Shown one piece after another: positions 12,101 to 23,525 of a stretch of 64,000 bases of DNA. Location of the stretch: positions 3,851,001 to 3,915,000 of the forward strand of contig NC_082604.1 of NCBI RefSeq assembly GCF_030936135.1, given 5' to 3'. This DNA is from Gavia stellata (Eukaryota > Chordata > Aves > Gaviiformes > Gaviidae). The translations under genes and the position numbers were made by a program. Under the pieces are notes generated by a model that saw only the letters and a program-made list of their open reading frames with translations, did no database searches and was not told the origin of the DNA. Numbering within the stretch: position 1 is the first letter of the stretch; each line of letters opens with the position of its first letter.

Positions 12101-13941
12101 CACAGTATCCTTTCCCAGCTCTCTCAAAAACTGGGAGGGGAATTGAAAAACTAGTTACTAATTGTGGAAAAGGCTTGCCGTAGAGAGTTCGCAGTCCTCT
12201 TAAAGTAAGCGTTATTACATTGAAAGCTATGTAAAATCTCAGGAGGTCCAGAGACGTTTTCTCTGAAATTCTCTGCTCCAGTTTCAGGCAAAAAGTCCAT
12301 TAATGCCTCAAAGGCAGGAGGGAGGGAAGGGAGCGAGTGTGCTCCAGCCATTTTAAATGACCTCTCTGTTGGGGATTAACGTAGCATCTCTGGTTGTCAA
12401 AACCCTGTCTCCTCCATCAAGGTACAATAGACTTACTTGCAGTTACACTGACGCGTACAGAGCTATCTCACAGCTTCCCTCTGATATACAGCACATAAAT
12501 ATATATATGAATATAGCAACTGGGTTGCTTTCAAGTCCTGCTGGGTTTAGTATTTTTATCATGCCTCATAGTGGCACAGTCCCAGTAAACTGAGAACATA
12601 TTGACACATCTGCCTTGGGAGATTGGTACCTACACAGCCAAAAGCAAGTAACAGATCTGGTAATATCCAAGCAAATTGTTCACCACTTTTCTCCAGAAGG
12701 CCCCGAACTCGGCTGTTTTGTCTGACAGACGCTGGCAGGCTGCTGCTGATTTTGCACCAGCCTCTTTCCCCAGCACTGTCCCAGTGGCATAAGGCGCTCC
12801 AAGAATCAGCCCTGCCCGCCACAACCTGACACCAAACTGCAGCCGCTCTCCTCTCCCAGAGGCTGCGTGAGAAGTCTCCTTGTTCCTGCCAGGGAGGTTC
12901 GCCTCGCTGCTCATGAGAGTTATCTATCAGATTTTCCCATGCTAAGTGCGACATTCCTGCCCTCTAGATTCAGTATCTTGCATTTCCATTTCCTGAAATT
13001 GAACACAACTGTTTAAAAATGAAGCTTCTATATCCCACCGTAAAACCTGCCTCGGGATGGGGGTTAACTTTGCAGTTGCCCAAATCTCTCTGAGGAATGT
13101 CACAATTCAGATGTGGGAAACCAAGAAACAAGCTCTGAAGGTCCTCTCCACATCCCACGGAAAAAACCCAAAACCAAAAATCAGAAATACCACAAGAGCA
13201 AAAGCGTAACAGTCCTCTCCTCCACAGCCACCCAGATAACCTCAACTCTGCCTTTACAAAGAGACCACAAAAGATAAAATAACTTACTCCTCTCTTGCAA
13301 ATGCTGTGGCTGTAACAAATACACGCTGACCCGGGTGCATACAGCTAATGTCCAACAGGATAGTTGACCCAGTACTTCAGTCTTACGCCTTTTTGAGTAT
13401 GCAAAATCAGATCTCAGCAGAAAGTTGGCTGTAGCCTTAACGATCAACTGCTTCGTAATTACAAGTAAGTAATCGTTATTTATGAATGGAGGTAAAGAAG
13501 CTCAGAGACAGCGTTAAACCCCCTGCCAGGCAGCGTGCAAGCCTGACGCCCCTAAAGACAGCAAAAAGCCACCGCTCAGGCCACGGTTGTAATGTTTTAC
13601 ACCGACAGCGAGAGGTTTTCCCAGCAAGGACAGAGTTGGGCTCCCGCGACGCTACCCCCGCCCGAGGTCCCCCCTGCCCTGTACCGCTTGGGTTTAGATC
13701 TGGTTTAGACCTGGGTTTCACTCGCTAAACGCTGCTGGTTCGGGGGGTTTAGCGGCTCGGCGGCGCTGAGGGGCCCGGCCCGCCGCGGCGGCACCTCTGG
13801 GGGCGGCCCCTCACGGGGCTGCCGTGCGGGCGCGGGGACCGGGAAAAGCGGCGAAGCTGTGGGAGAGCGCGGCCGCCGGACGCCCCGGCCGGATCCCCCC
13901 GCCGGGGAAGGGGGGGGCTGAGGCGGGGGACGGCTCCTTAC
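9183..13941 (-). other. NGEF: NGEF intron, about 4.8 kb
   Basis: The intron lies between the donor GTAAGG (13936-13941) and the acceptor CTAG (9183-9186). I see no further coding exon and the flanking phases match. It contains a short (AT)n run near 12497-12510 and ordinary mixed sequence. GC content rises towards 13.5-13.9 kb on entering the CpG island. Confidence 0.8.
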
Positions 13942-14051
13942 CGATGTGCTCGATGAGGTTCCTCCAGGAGTCGGCCGTCATGGGGTGGGCGGGCGGCGGC
14001 GTCTCGGCGGTGGCGGCGGCGGGACTCTCCTCACCGGCCGCGGGGGGCTCC
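13942..14051 (-). CDS. NGEF: NGEF coding exon shared by long and short isoforms
   Basis: The exon is 110 nt. One base completes an Arg codon, then EPPAAGEESPAAATAE..., a Pro/Ala-rich disordered stretch, then PMTADSWRNLIEHIG. The ADSWRNLIE-IG block is a hallmark of ephexin-1, joined in other amniotes directly to LLYQEYRD; the split Gly codon (G|GG) reproduces that join with 8908-9182. The acceptor is GCCTCCGCCTGCCACAG and the donor GTAAGG. The exon lies inside the CpG island, which explains its very GC-rich codons. It accepts AG| in phase 2 from both 14172-14245 and 24494-24608, so both N-termini remain in frame. Confidence 0.93.
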
Positions 14052-14171
14052 CTGTGGCAGGCGGAGGCACCCTCAGCCGCAGCGGCGGGGCAGCGGCTCG
14101 GCGCCCCCCTCCGCCCCCGGGCGCGGCCCCTCGCACCCCCCGCCCCGTACCCACCCCCCCCCCGCGCTCAC
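14052..14171 (-). other. NGEF: Very short GC-rich NGEF intron (120 bases)
   Basis: The intron lies between the donor GTGAGCG (minus strand, 14171 leftwards) and the acceptor CCACAG (14052-14057). It is extremely G-rich on the transcribed sense, including a run of about 10 G near 14155-14164. If retained, the split Arg codon is completed as AGG and the next codon is TGA, so retention would end the short isoform at about 25 residues. Confidence 0.85.
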
Positions 14172-14245
14172 CTGCCGGGCTGTCCCGCCGAGCCGTCCTG
14201 GTCGAGAGCGCAGGCGGCGCTGAGTGCCGCGGCCAGCAGCTCCAT
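14172..14245 (-). CDS. NGEF: NGEF alternative first coding exon (short isoform)
   Basis: The exon begins ATG at 14245-14243 in a good initiation context (GGCCATGG) and encodes MELLAAALSAACALDQDG, then SAGQPG and the AG of a split Arg codon, before a GTGAGC donor. The MELLAAA-SAACA start matches the N-terminus I recall for the short mammalian ephexin-1 isoform, which lacks the long basic N-terminal region. The short form therefore starts from the CpG island rather than from the distal promoter. The 74 coding nt end in phase 2 and splice in frame into 13942-14051. The 5' UTR extends to the right for an unknown length. Confidence 0.88.
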
Positions 14246-14394
14246 GGCCGGCGGCGGCAGGCGGCTGCCGAGCAGCTCCGGCGGCGGCAGCGGCGGCAGC
14301 GGCGCGGGGCTGGGGGAGCCCGGGCGGTTGCCACGGTAACGGGGGTAGGAAGGCAGCAGCCTGCGCGGGGAGGGAGAGGGGAGCTGCGGCCGCC

Positions 14395-15060
14395 CCCGGG
14401 GCGCCCCCGCAGCCCCCCGAGACCCTCTGAGCCCCCAAACCCCCTCAGAGCCTCCCCGATCCCCTCAGAGCCTCTCCTCAGACACCCCCCGGGCGTCCCT
14501 ACAGGCTCTCCCCCCAAAATCTCCAGAGAGCCCCCTCAGAGCCTCCCCTCAGACCCCCCGGCAGGCCCCCCCAGGGGCTCTCCACCCAAATCCCCTCAGA
14601 GCCTGCCCAAACCTCCTCAGAACCCCCTCGGGCTCTCCCCCCAAAATCCCCACAGAGTCCCCTTAGAGCTCCCCCTCAGACCCCCCTCAGGAATCCCCAC
14701 AGATTCTCCCCACAGAGACCCCTCAAAATCCCCTCGGAGCCTCCCCTTGGGCTCCCACAAGCACCCCAGAGCCCCCTAGCCCCTCGCAGTCCTTCCCCGT
14801 GTTCTCAGATCTCCGAGGCCACAGAAATCTCTGCCAAATCCCCGCGGACCCCCCTCAGCCTTCCCCAAATCCCTCCTGAGACCCCTCAGAGCCCCTCAGA
14901 GTTCCCCAACCCCTCGCCCTCAGAGCCCCCCTCAGCCCCTTCGGAGCCTCCCCAAATTCAGCCCTCAGAGCTCCCACCCAAGCCCTGAGTCCCCCCACAG
15001 CCCCTTGGAGCCCCCCTGCAGACCCTCTCAGAGCCTTCAAAATCCTTTCCGAGAATCTCA
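14395..15060. repeat. Degenerate C-rich tandem array (CCCCTCAGAGCC-type units)
   Basis: The plus strand repeats variants of CCCCTCAGAGCCTCCCC with spacers such as AAATCC, GGGCTCTCCCCCC and AAAATCC. Examples are near 14442, 14463, 14533, 14596, 14877 and 14893. Units are imperfect and spacing varies from roughly 18 to 60 bases. The complementary, NGEF-sense strand is rich in GGGG and GGGGA runs with G-quadruplex potential. The array lies immediately 5' of the short-isoform CpG island. Apparent long open frames on both strands here are low-complexity artefacts. Confidence 0.8.
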
Positions 15061-15640
15061 GGTTCCCCCCCCCGCCACAAACTCCCCTCTCGGAGTCCCC
15101 GACCGCCCGCAGCCCCCCACCCCGTGCCCGGCACCCCTGCCCGCGGAGACCTCCTCAGCCCCCCAGCTCCCCTCCAGCGCTCCAACGCAGGTCCCTCCTC
15201 CGCCGGGAGGCCGACTCCCTCCTCCCCAAGGGCCCCCCCAAAAGGCAGCAATCCCTGCCCCAGGGACCCCCCCACCTTCACAGGCACCCCTACCTCCATC
15301 CCCCCTGCTCTTCTGCAGAGAGGCTCCTTCCTCAGATGCAGGGAAGCCCCTTCTCCATCCCCTCCCTCCCTCCCCAGCAAGGCACCCTCCCCCAGAAAGC
15401 ACCCACACACCCCATCCCACCCCATGCACCAGCCCAGGCCCCAGCCCCTCTCCTCCATGCACAGCCACCCCACAGCGGGAGGGGGGTCCTGCCCTGGCAC
15501 TGACCTCTCCTCCCTCAGACCCGGGGCAGAGCGCTGCCACACATCCCCTGCACCCCTCTGCCTATGTGCAGCTTGTGCTGGCTCTGAGGGAGAAAAGGGG
15601 GTGGGAGAGGGGGGCTCTCCTGAACTGCTTCCAGATCTGG
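15061..15640. other. C-rich low-complexity flank of the tandem array
   Basis: This region is strongly pyrimidine-biased, with many CCCC runs (for example 15066-15075, 15235-15245, 15400-15425), but lacks the CTCAGAG core of the neighbouring array. Open frames of up to 258 residues cross it on both strands. They are rich in Pro/Ser or Gly/Arg, resemble no family I know and reflect base composition. Confidence 0.6.
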
Positions 15641-17074
15641 TGCATATGGTGCGTTTCTTCTCCGGGAATGAAACCCTGAGATGGAGGAATGCAACTGGGA
15701 AACTTAGCCTAATGCCTCCTGCCAGGAACTGCACCCCTGATTACCCCACAGGATTGACCGCTATCCTCCTCTCCTCCTCCGGCAGGGCTCTGCACCCGCT
15801 CGGTCATTTCCCCGTCTCCCCTTCCTTAGCGTCGCTACTTCCATAAGGATATATTGTCTCGTTTAGGCAGTAAGTATCTCAGTACTCAATGATCTATATC
15901 TGTCTTCGTTCAGGTAATTGTTTTTCCGCCTCAGGGATAAATCCTCTTGAGCTCCAGAGTACGGTTACACCCTCGGATCGGTTCGAATGCTTGCGGACAG
16001 GTTGGGTGCAGCTCTTCCCTACACGTTAGTAACCCTCAGCAAAAAAACGTCATCTGCACCACATTGCAATTGAGGAGTTAACAGTCAGAAAACGCTCAGC
16101 TATTCCTCATGTTTGCTTTCTCCCTGTTGCATAAATAACTGTGGGTTTTTTTCTGTACGTGATAACGTAATTTATGCAACAACATAAAATCCATGTGTTG
16201 GTCTATATGTGTAAAATGGTTTCCTTTTTATCATTTTTATATTGTATTTCCTAAATGATATATCAGGATAGCTTCTGATCAGCACATGCCTATACATTCA
16301 GAAAAACTCCTTCAGCTTATGTGAACTAGATCTCGATCTGGCACACTGGAGAGCTCGGTCCTTAAGTCATTAAGAGGCAGAACGGGAGAGAAAAACAGCT
16401 AGAAATGTTGCTGAGGTCTCAGAGAAGACTGTCAGTCCAGTCCAGGTCCAGTCCCGGACTGGGAGGTCAGAAGGACCAGACAACCAATAGGAAAAATTAG
16501 GGTGAGGGTGAGAGCTGGAGCCTGTCTTGCACTTAGAGAGGAGGAGAAGGACAGCCTCACAGCTGGGGCTGTACAGCGGGAGATTGTCATGGGGTAGATG
16601 GTCAATATGGGATGAAAGTGGATTACCAGCCATTAAACACTGAGACTTGGGGGTTTGGGGAGACAGGTGAGTGAGGTGGCAGCCAAAGCCTTGTAGAAGG
16701 GATAAAGCGGCAGAGACTATCTGCAGCTCTGCCTAATGACTGACGTTTTGGTGGCTTGCTGCCAGGGCAAGAATATTGTCAAGGGTTTTAGTAAGTGGGT
16801 GGGATGCTAAAAAGCTTGCTTCTTAGAAAAGTGGAGGGAGGACATTAAATGTACTGAGCCTCTTCGTTATCTTGAATTCTGGAAAAGCAGGGATGCTGTT
16901 TACTATTTTCTAAAGGGAAGGACCAAGACCAGTGGGGAGCTCTCCCTAGTATGCAAAGGGAAGCCAGTGCATGAGCTCTTACTGACACTGCTAGAGTGAC
17001 TATATAGCTAAATAAAACTTTTGGGTGTATCTACTAAAAAAAAAAGATCTTTCAGAAATATGCATTAAGAGTTA

Positions 17075-17124
17075 AACAGATTCTAACCCCTCACATTGCT
17101 TCGCTTCCAAGGGTTAAATCTGTT
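17075..17124. repeat. Imperfect inverted repeat (hairpin or MITE relic)
   Basis: The left arm AACAGATTCTAACCCCT (17075-17091) and right arm AGGGTTAAATCTGTT (17110-17124) are complementary except for small gaps, around an 18-base loop. It is too small to assign to a transposon family. Confidence 0.6.
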
Positions 17125-17737
17125 GCAAATTGAAATTTCTTTTTAGAAAAAGCGTCTGGGTCATGGTATGAAAAACATTCAAAAATAGAAAGCATCTTTT
17201 TAGGATCCCATAACTGTCTGGTACTTTGATCCTGCCTGTCTTCCTTTTTCCTTCAAATTTTCCAAAACAATTTCACTTTTGGTCTGAGATGAAAACCTGA
17301 AAAATTACTAAAAGTAATAATGATAATAAAAATGTTGGAAGCTATGAAGCGGTGAGAACATCTGCTGAGGGTGAAATGCCTCCTGTGGCCATGGGAGGCC
17401 ACAGCTTGTATTTTTGTGTCTCGGAGATCTGTTCCACTGTGTAGCAATGACTAATAGTCTACTTTTCCTTCCTTTAGAACTTTTTTCTTTTTTAATTGTA
17501 ATTTGGTCTTTCAAAACTGTTGGAATTTCTTCTTTTCCAGGCTTATTCTCATACTTCATGTTGACATACCAAGAACGTCCATAAAAAGAACAAGTGCCTG
17601 AGAAATACTTCTTCTCCCAAGTGAGGTGACAGAGTGTTCCCAGTGCTCTGGGACCGCAGTAAAAAATGGTATTTAGCCAGGAGATATTTTTGTCCTGCAA
17701 AAATTGTCAGCATTTTCCAAAGCTTGCTTTTCTGTTT

Positions 17738-17761
17738 GGGGACAAAACAGGGGACAAAACA
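17738..17761. repeat. Exact tandem duplication of a 12-mer
   Basis: GGGGACAAAACA occurs twice head to tail without mismatch (17738-17749, 17750-17761). Likely recent replication slippage. Confidence 0.9.
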
Positions 17762-18690
17762 GAGAGCTTTCCAAGTTTGTCATGAAAAATGAAGGAAGGC
17801 AAACAAGCGATTCTCTCACAGTGGTCTGGTGGCTGGGATGTTCATGCTGGGTGTGGGGGATCCAGGTCGGAGTCACGGCTGTGTTATTCCCTCACATCCC
17901 ACATGTTACTGCCTGTTCCAGGGCGGATCAATCTCTCCTCCCATAGCTGCTCCACTTTCTCTGGTCACTGGGAAAGGTGCCTGAACCTGGTGAATGCCTT
18001 ATTCCCCAGATACCACTTTAGGTCAGTCAATACTGGACCATTTCTGCTAAGTAGAAGAGCTCCGGCATAGCTGCCTCTTCCTTCCTCCCTAGTTCCACAG
18101 TTTTTAGGTCTTTGTGTGCAGTTTAAGCTGACCCAGCTGCTCAATTCCACTTTTCATTCGACTCCCTGAGGCAGATTTCTACCTTCACTTTTATGCCAGC
18201 ACTCATCCTCGTCTCGTTCTTGGTGAACAGGTTTGGGCAGCTAAACTGGTGGAAAATTATTCATATTTTTTGGTAGAACTAGCGTTGTGTGTGTCTGGAT
18301 TGTCTCACTACAGGGTGAGCTCAATGGGAGTGCCAGCACAGTGGAGGTGGCAGACATGCAGATGGATGGCAGGACCATGGCAGTGCCGCCTTGGATTATT
18401 TTACACTGCTGCAGAACTGCAGAAAGTTCCTGCTCCACCTAATCTTAACTATCCGGGTAGGAGTTTGGCAGAGGTTTTCTTTTCTCTCTCTCTGTATCAA
18501 CAATGAATTTGATCCGGAGCCTAAAAAGCTTCCCCCCATATCATCAAAATCAGTAAAATCTCAGGATGACAAAACAGTTTTCTGATCGAAATCCCTGTAT
18601 ATCAATCTAAAATTTCCTGTCTAGTTGTAGGGGGAAAGAAAGAATCTGACTGCTAGAACAACATATGTTAAATACTTAAAAATCTTACCC

Positions 18691-18853
18691 CAGCACCACG
18701 CAAGTGGTGCTGTGTGCCCCCATGCTCTTGTTGGTGACAGAAGTCGTGCAACACCACGACAGACTAAAGCTCAGTTTTCTCTCAGGAATTCTTAGGATCC
18801 CCAAGCACACAGGGACTGGAAATCATTCTCATGGCCATCTAATGATGGCCATG
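18691..18853. repeat. Cluster of three short perfect hairpins
   Basis: Hairpin 1: CAGCACCAC (18691-18699), loop GCAA, GTGGTGCTG (18704-18712). Hairpin 2: GTCGTG (18743-18748), loop CAACAC, CACGAC (18755-18760). Hairpin 3: CATGGCCATC (18830-18839), loop TAAT, GATGGCCATG (18844-18853). All arms pair perfectly. No known RNA family was recognised. Confidence 0.75.
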
Positions 18854-21031
18854 CTCTGGCGACATGGAGCATGACCATGGTTCAGCTCCTTGTTGGGCAA
18901 AGGAGAGGGGGTTTGAGCTTGCGTACGTTCTGCAAAGAAGGGGTTCATGTGGTTGCAGACTGTTCCCAGCTTCACTGTACTGCTGTTGGAAAATATTTTG
19001 AATGTTGGCTGACCTAGTCCATGGTTGCATTTAAAATGTGATAACTGGTGTGAGTTTATAATTAGTTTATTACAATTATCTCATTTAAGTTATGTTTGCA
19101 GGATGAATTTCCAATCTTGGCCTGTATTTTCAGGTGCTAGTAGTTTTGAAAAATTATTTATCATTTGAATTAAGATTTCTTATGTGCATCTAAACTCAAA
19201 AGCAATATTTAGAATAAAGCTGTGCAAAGAGCTTGTTTTCAAATGACGCTGAAATGCATTTTTTTGATGTTCTCTTATAGCAGTTTTTAGAAATTGGACC
19301 TCCTCTTCCAGAAACTAAAAAGAGAAGAGGCAGTCCAGCAGATCTTATTCATGAAAAATTCCCCAAACCCTTCTAGTCAGTGGGAGTTTCACACCAAGAA
19401 AGGCCACAAGATGAGGTAAGAAGTACTGTTTTAATCTGATCTAACCAAATTTGTGGAGAAGTGTGAAGTTAGTAATAGATTTGAATAATGTTATACCTAG
19501 TCAAGGATATTTTCATACTTCAGGTTCATTCAGGTTCTCTCTGTTCACGTGTGGGTTTTAGCAGTGTTTTTGACAATGGGTGTGTCTATGCAATTTTTAT
19601 TCCTGGTTTTTGACTTTTTAGTGGGAGATAAGTGGAACTCCTCATCCCTAGTATTTTTAGATCCTAAAGGCCAAGAGCACATCTGTTCTCCTGAACCTCC
19701 TTAAGCTTTCATCAAAATACCTTAATTATATCTGTTGGGGCTGGCAGCCTTACTGATAACTAAAAATGTTCAGAACTTCCTATTATGAGATCCTCATCTT
19801 TAGGTGCTTCTAACTTTTTTATGCTCATAATCATCAGGGTTATATTTTTACTTACCGACCATCTGCCATAGACAGGTTATTTTTTATATATTAAAACCAA
19901 TTAACAATTTCTTAGGCTTCAGAGAATATTATTGGATCCCTATTACAGGAAAACAGAAAACCTGTTGTTCTGTCCTTTGAGAAGCTTTGGTTTCTGTTGA
20001 AATACGAGTTGAAATTTGGGGTTTGCCAGGGCTTCGTCTTTGCCACACTTATGAAAATCCGTAGAAATTATAGTCCCTTTCCCACTCTCTGCAATACACA
20101 CAAACCTTAGACTTAGACTTTAGCATCTAAAATCCCTGAGCTGCTGCCCGTGGAGAGAACGTGTGCCCTGCTCAGGGCTGAGAGAAACATTTCTGATATT
20201 GCGGCTGTAAAAACTGCCTGGGCCAGTTTTAGGCACTGTGAATAAAGGCCATTTCTGCTGTATCATCAGTGATCCTTGTGCTGGGTCCAGGCAGCACAAT
20301 GAGCAAAATACTTGACTGAAAAACAGAGGGAGCAAGACTCAAGCATGGAGAGGGAGGGGTCGTCTTCTGGACCCGGAGACTGCTATGAAAAGAGGAACTC
20401 GCCCACAGCTAGGTGCTTCAGGAACTGGTGAGTTGGAAAAGGCTGTAAAATGTAGCACTGGAGCTAGGAGGAGGGATGAGGAACCAAAGGGTGAAGAGCC
20501 TGGGGAACGGCAGGACACTGAGATATGAGCCGCAGGAGGGAAGAGAGAGGAATAATGTGTCTCGGAAACAGTAGGCTGAGGAAATCGTGTGGGGAATTAC
20601 AAGTTCAAGCTGATAGAAAAGGAGTGAAACAAAGAGATGGGTTGAGGACCTGAGGGTCAGGGTATGTTCAGATGAAGCAGATCAGATTGGGAAACCTGGA
20701 GGGCAAAGCCTAGACCTTGCTGGTTAATGAAACCATGACTGGGCTGAAAAACCTGATGAGCAGAGGCTGGGTGGAATAGGCGGGCAGACTGAGGTTGGCA
20801 TCTCCATTGGCTGCATGCTGGAAGGATACTTAATTAGAATTGTCTATGTTATTGCTTACTATTCTGTATGATCCTGTGAAATACGAGATTTTGACAATAA
20901 TAATATTTTAGTACCTACAGTTACTATTTTTACTGAAAATTTATTAGTTTTAAAATTCTCCCTGCAAATACTGTTGCTCTTAGACTTTTTAAGATTCAGA
21001 TTGTAGAGAAAGAGGGATAGGAAAAAAATTA

Positions 21032-21054
21032 TCTCTCTCTCTCTCTCTCTCTCT
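21032..21054. repeat. (TC)n microsatellite
   Basis: About 23 bases of uninterrupted TC dinucleotide on the plus strand, in an NGEF intron. Confidence 0.95.
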
Positions 21055-23468
21055 AAAAGAACAAAAAATTGTGTGACAAAATACAAAGGTTTCGTCAACA
21101 TGTGTTTGCACCAGCTATTCCTGACTTCACCGCTTGCAAATTGAAGCACCATTGGCAGCATAGAGAAGAGGTGACTATAAGAAATTTATTTCATAAGTAG
21201 AAAGAAACTGCTCGAGTATAGGACCTTTTGCAACACAGGTCCCAGCCTCTGTAGAAGCCTTCCCCGCTTTTCTGGTTAAATCAGGTTATAAAAGCAGTGC
21301 CCTCTGCTGCCCAGGACAAATAATGCTGGGCTACGGGACGCTAACCCAAATTCACACAAGCATCCTTTGGAGTGCTACGCTATTTTATGTGTGTAGTGTT
21401 TCTTTCTAATAGATGTGTTTGCATGAATTCAAACAAGTGAGGTTCCCTCTTGCTGCTGAAGGTGACTATTTGTATTCGGTGTTGTAGTACTTCTATTCTT
21501 TGAGCTCAGATCAAATGTAATCAAATGATTTTTAGATGATCCTCATTTCTCTGAATTGGAGGTTTCATAACCAGCCTAAAGAAATAGTTTGCTCTGCACT
21601 GGTAGACCAATGACCTTGCAGTGAGCTTTGCAACATGAAATTTCAGACTGAGTATCTCTTCCACTGTATCTAGTGGCCCATAATAAAGATATATAATTTT
21701 TGGAATCTGACTCACTGGGAAATGGTAGGTAAATAATACAGTCATGCTAAAACATCTGTATTGTATTAGAACTGAAGTCAACATCCCATTAGCTGGTAAT
21801 ATAGGGTAGACACTGATTAGTGAATCTCCTTTCTAGGGTCTGAAATGATAAATTTGCTGGTCTCTGTGGGAGCTGCTTTCAGCTGAGGCTGACAGTTGTG
21901 GATGGACTTCTGTGATGGCTTTCCAGAATCTCAGTCTGCACAACTGCTGCTACTCTGAAAGTGGAAGGACTGATCACAGCGGGGAAGAGCAGCTTTTGTT
22001 GAGTTCAGTTCCTTCCAGGTCTTTGGCTCTGGTTACTCTGAAAAAAAAGAAGTTGTGCTAGAAGCTCAGCACTGGAATGTTCAGCACAAGTCAGCCAAAT
22101 TGTCAGGAAGCGGCTCGTCATGCGAGGGGTTTGGAACTTTGTATAATGCAGAAGACTGGGAGGGAGCCACAGGATGTTTTGGAGAACTCTAGAGTGCTTA
22201 GAGGGAGCTGGGGATTGCATAGGAGAAAGGTCATGGGAAAAAAAATAATTTGAGAATAGTTAGGCATAAAAATGCTCTTAAGAAGTATCTTACGGAGGGT
22301 GTGTGGCAGATTTTGGAACACCAGCAATAATGTTTGAGGTCATCTTGTTTTCAGACATCAATGTTCTGAGATCAAGGAACTACTCGACAGCGCTTTGAAT
22401 GACACATAGATTCAAGTCACCGGTGGGCTTGAAGTAGCCTGTGGTGCTTTTCCGTAATCAGAGTGTTAAAGTCCATATCCCATCTGAGTACAATGCAGGT
22501 AACGATTCCTTTTCCTGAGCGATTTACTACATTCCCCAACTGTGTTTACTTCTTGTCCTAAATTTTGTAGCATGCCTATATGTCATGTGGCATCCCTACC
22601 TGTGAAGAACCCATTTGTGCCAGACCTGCTGGTTATCTTCATGCACGGAGAAGGGATTGTGCCTGCCCAGTCCTAGCATTCATATAGATGCTGTAGGACG
22701 CTGCTGAATGTGAAAAGATGCAGCACTGATGCCCCACTTGCCCTCAGGACTGTGGTGATTCACTCCTGAGAACCTCACAGACCTTCTCAGTGCTGGGCAG
22801 AGGTGCCTGTACTGTCCTTTCTGCAGAACTGCTAGCTTCTGCTTTCAGAACAACTCTGAGCTGACAGGTACCTGTTTATTCTTTTGGGGAGAGATTAAAT
22901 GCGTTTCTTGAGACCAGTGATAATATTTTAGATGTCTTATCTGCACAATCACCTGTTTTCCCAATAGAAGGGGAAGAGTAGTGATTACTGCAAATAATGG
23001 CAATATCCTTAGGCTCCTGCAGGCTTTTCACAATGCAGATTTCTAGTGGTTCTCTTATAAATTACAGCTGATCTTTTGGAGAAGGGAAGAGGAGTACATG
23101 GGCTCAGTTTGAGCTGGAACTCTGGTCTCATTCTCTATCAAATTTCTCTGCTCAGTTTCAAGATATGATGCCACTCAGCAGCATTGCCTGCTTTTAGCAG
23201 ACACATGACTTAGAACCTGTACTGACCTGTCAAGCTCTGTGCACAGCAGCATCTTTGATAAAACTGACTCCCAGCACAGGCTCATTGTTTCCAGCTCCAG
23301 GGAGAATCAGAATTTGCACGTTTCAGAGCTGCCTAAGTGGTGGTGTCAGGATGTCAGAGACTGACAGTGATGATTATGCCGCAAGGAGAGAAAGACAGAT
23401 GGGTTTGACATTGCAGCAGACTCTAACTGTCTAGTTTCGTATGCTCAGTTTAATGCCAAAGGGCAATC

Positions 23469-23525
23469 AATTTTAGCCAGGGCAATTAATTTATTTAAAT
23501 CCAGTTTGAAAGTTTGGCTAAAATT
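23469..23525. repeat. Inverted repeat with perfect 11-base arms
   Basis: AATTTTAGCCA (23469-23479) and TGGCTAAAATT (23515-23525) are exact reverse complements separated by 35 AT-rich bases. The 57-base size suits a small MITE remnant or a chance palindrome. No target-site duplication is evident. Confidence 0.7.

Larger units (their letters stand above)
13720..14430. promoter_or_regulatory. NGEF: CpG island spanning the NGEF short-isoform first exon
   Basis: This stretch is strongly GC-rich with dense CpG dinucleotides, for example around 13751-13800, 13975-14045 and 14275-14330. It has GCGGCC, GGGCGG and CCCGCC motifs that suit Sp1-type factors. It contains the 13942-14051 exon, the 120-base intron, the short-isoform ATG at 14243-14245 and the likely 5' UTR and start region to its right. 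No TATA box is seen, so dispersed initiation on the minus strand is expected. A GCC-type trinucleotide run at about 14277-14305 would lie in the 5' UTR. The exact start site cannot be read. Confidence 0.8.

Noticed and set aside
13978-15846. Long open frames on both strands (up to 277 residues) across the GC-rich region
   Set aside because: They are Pro/Ser- or Gly/Arg-rich products of skewed base composition and tandem repeats, overlap each other in several frames, and conflict with the supported NGEF exons.
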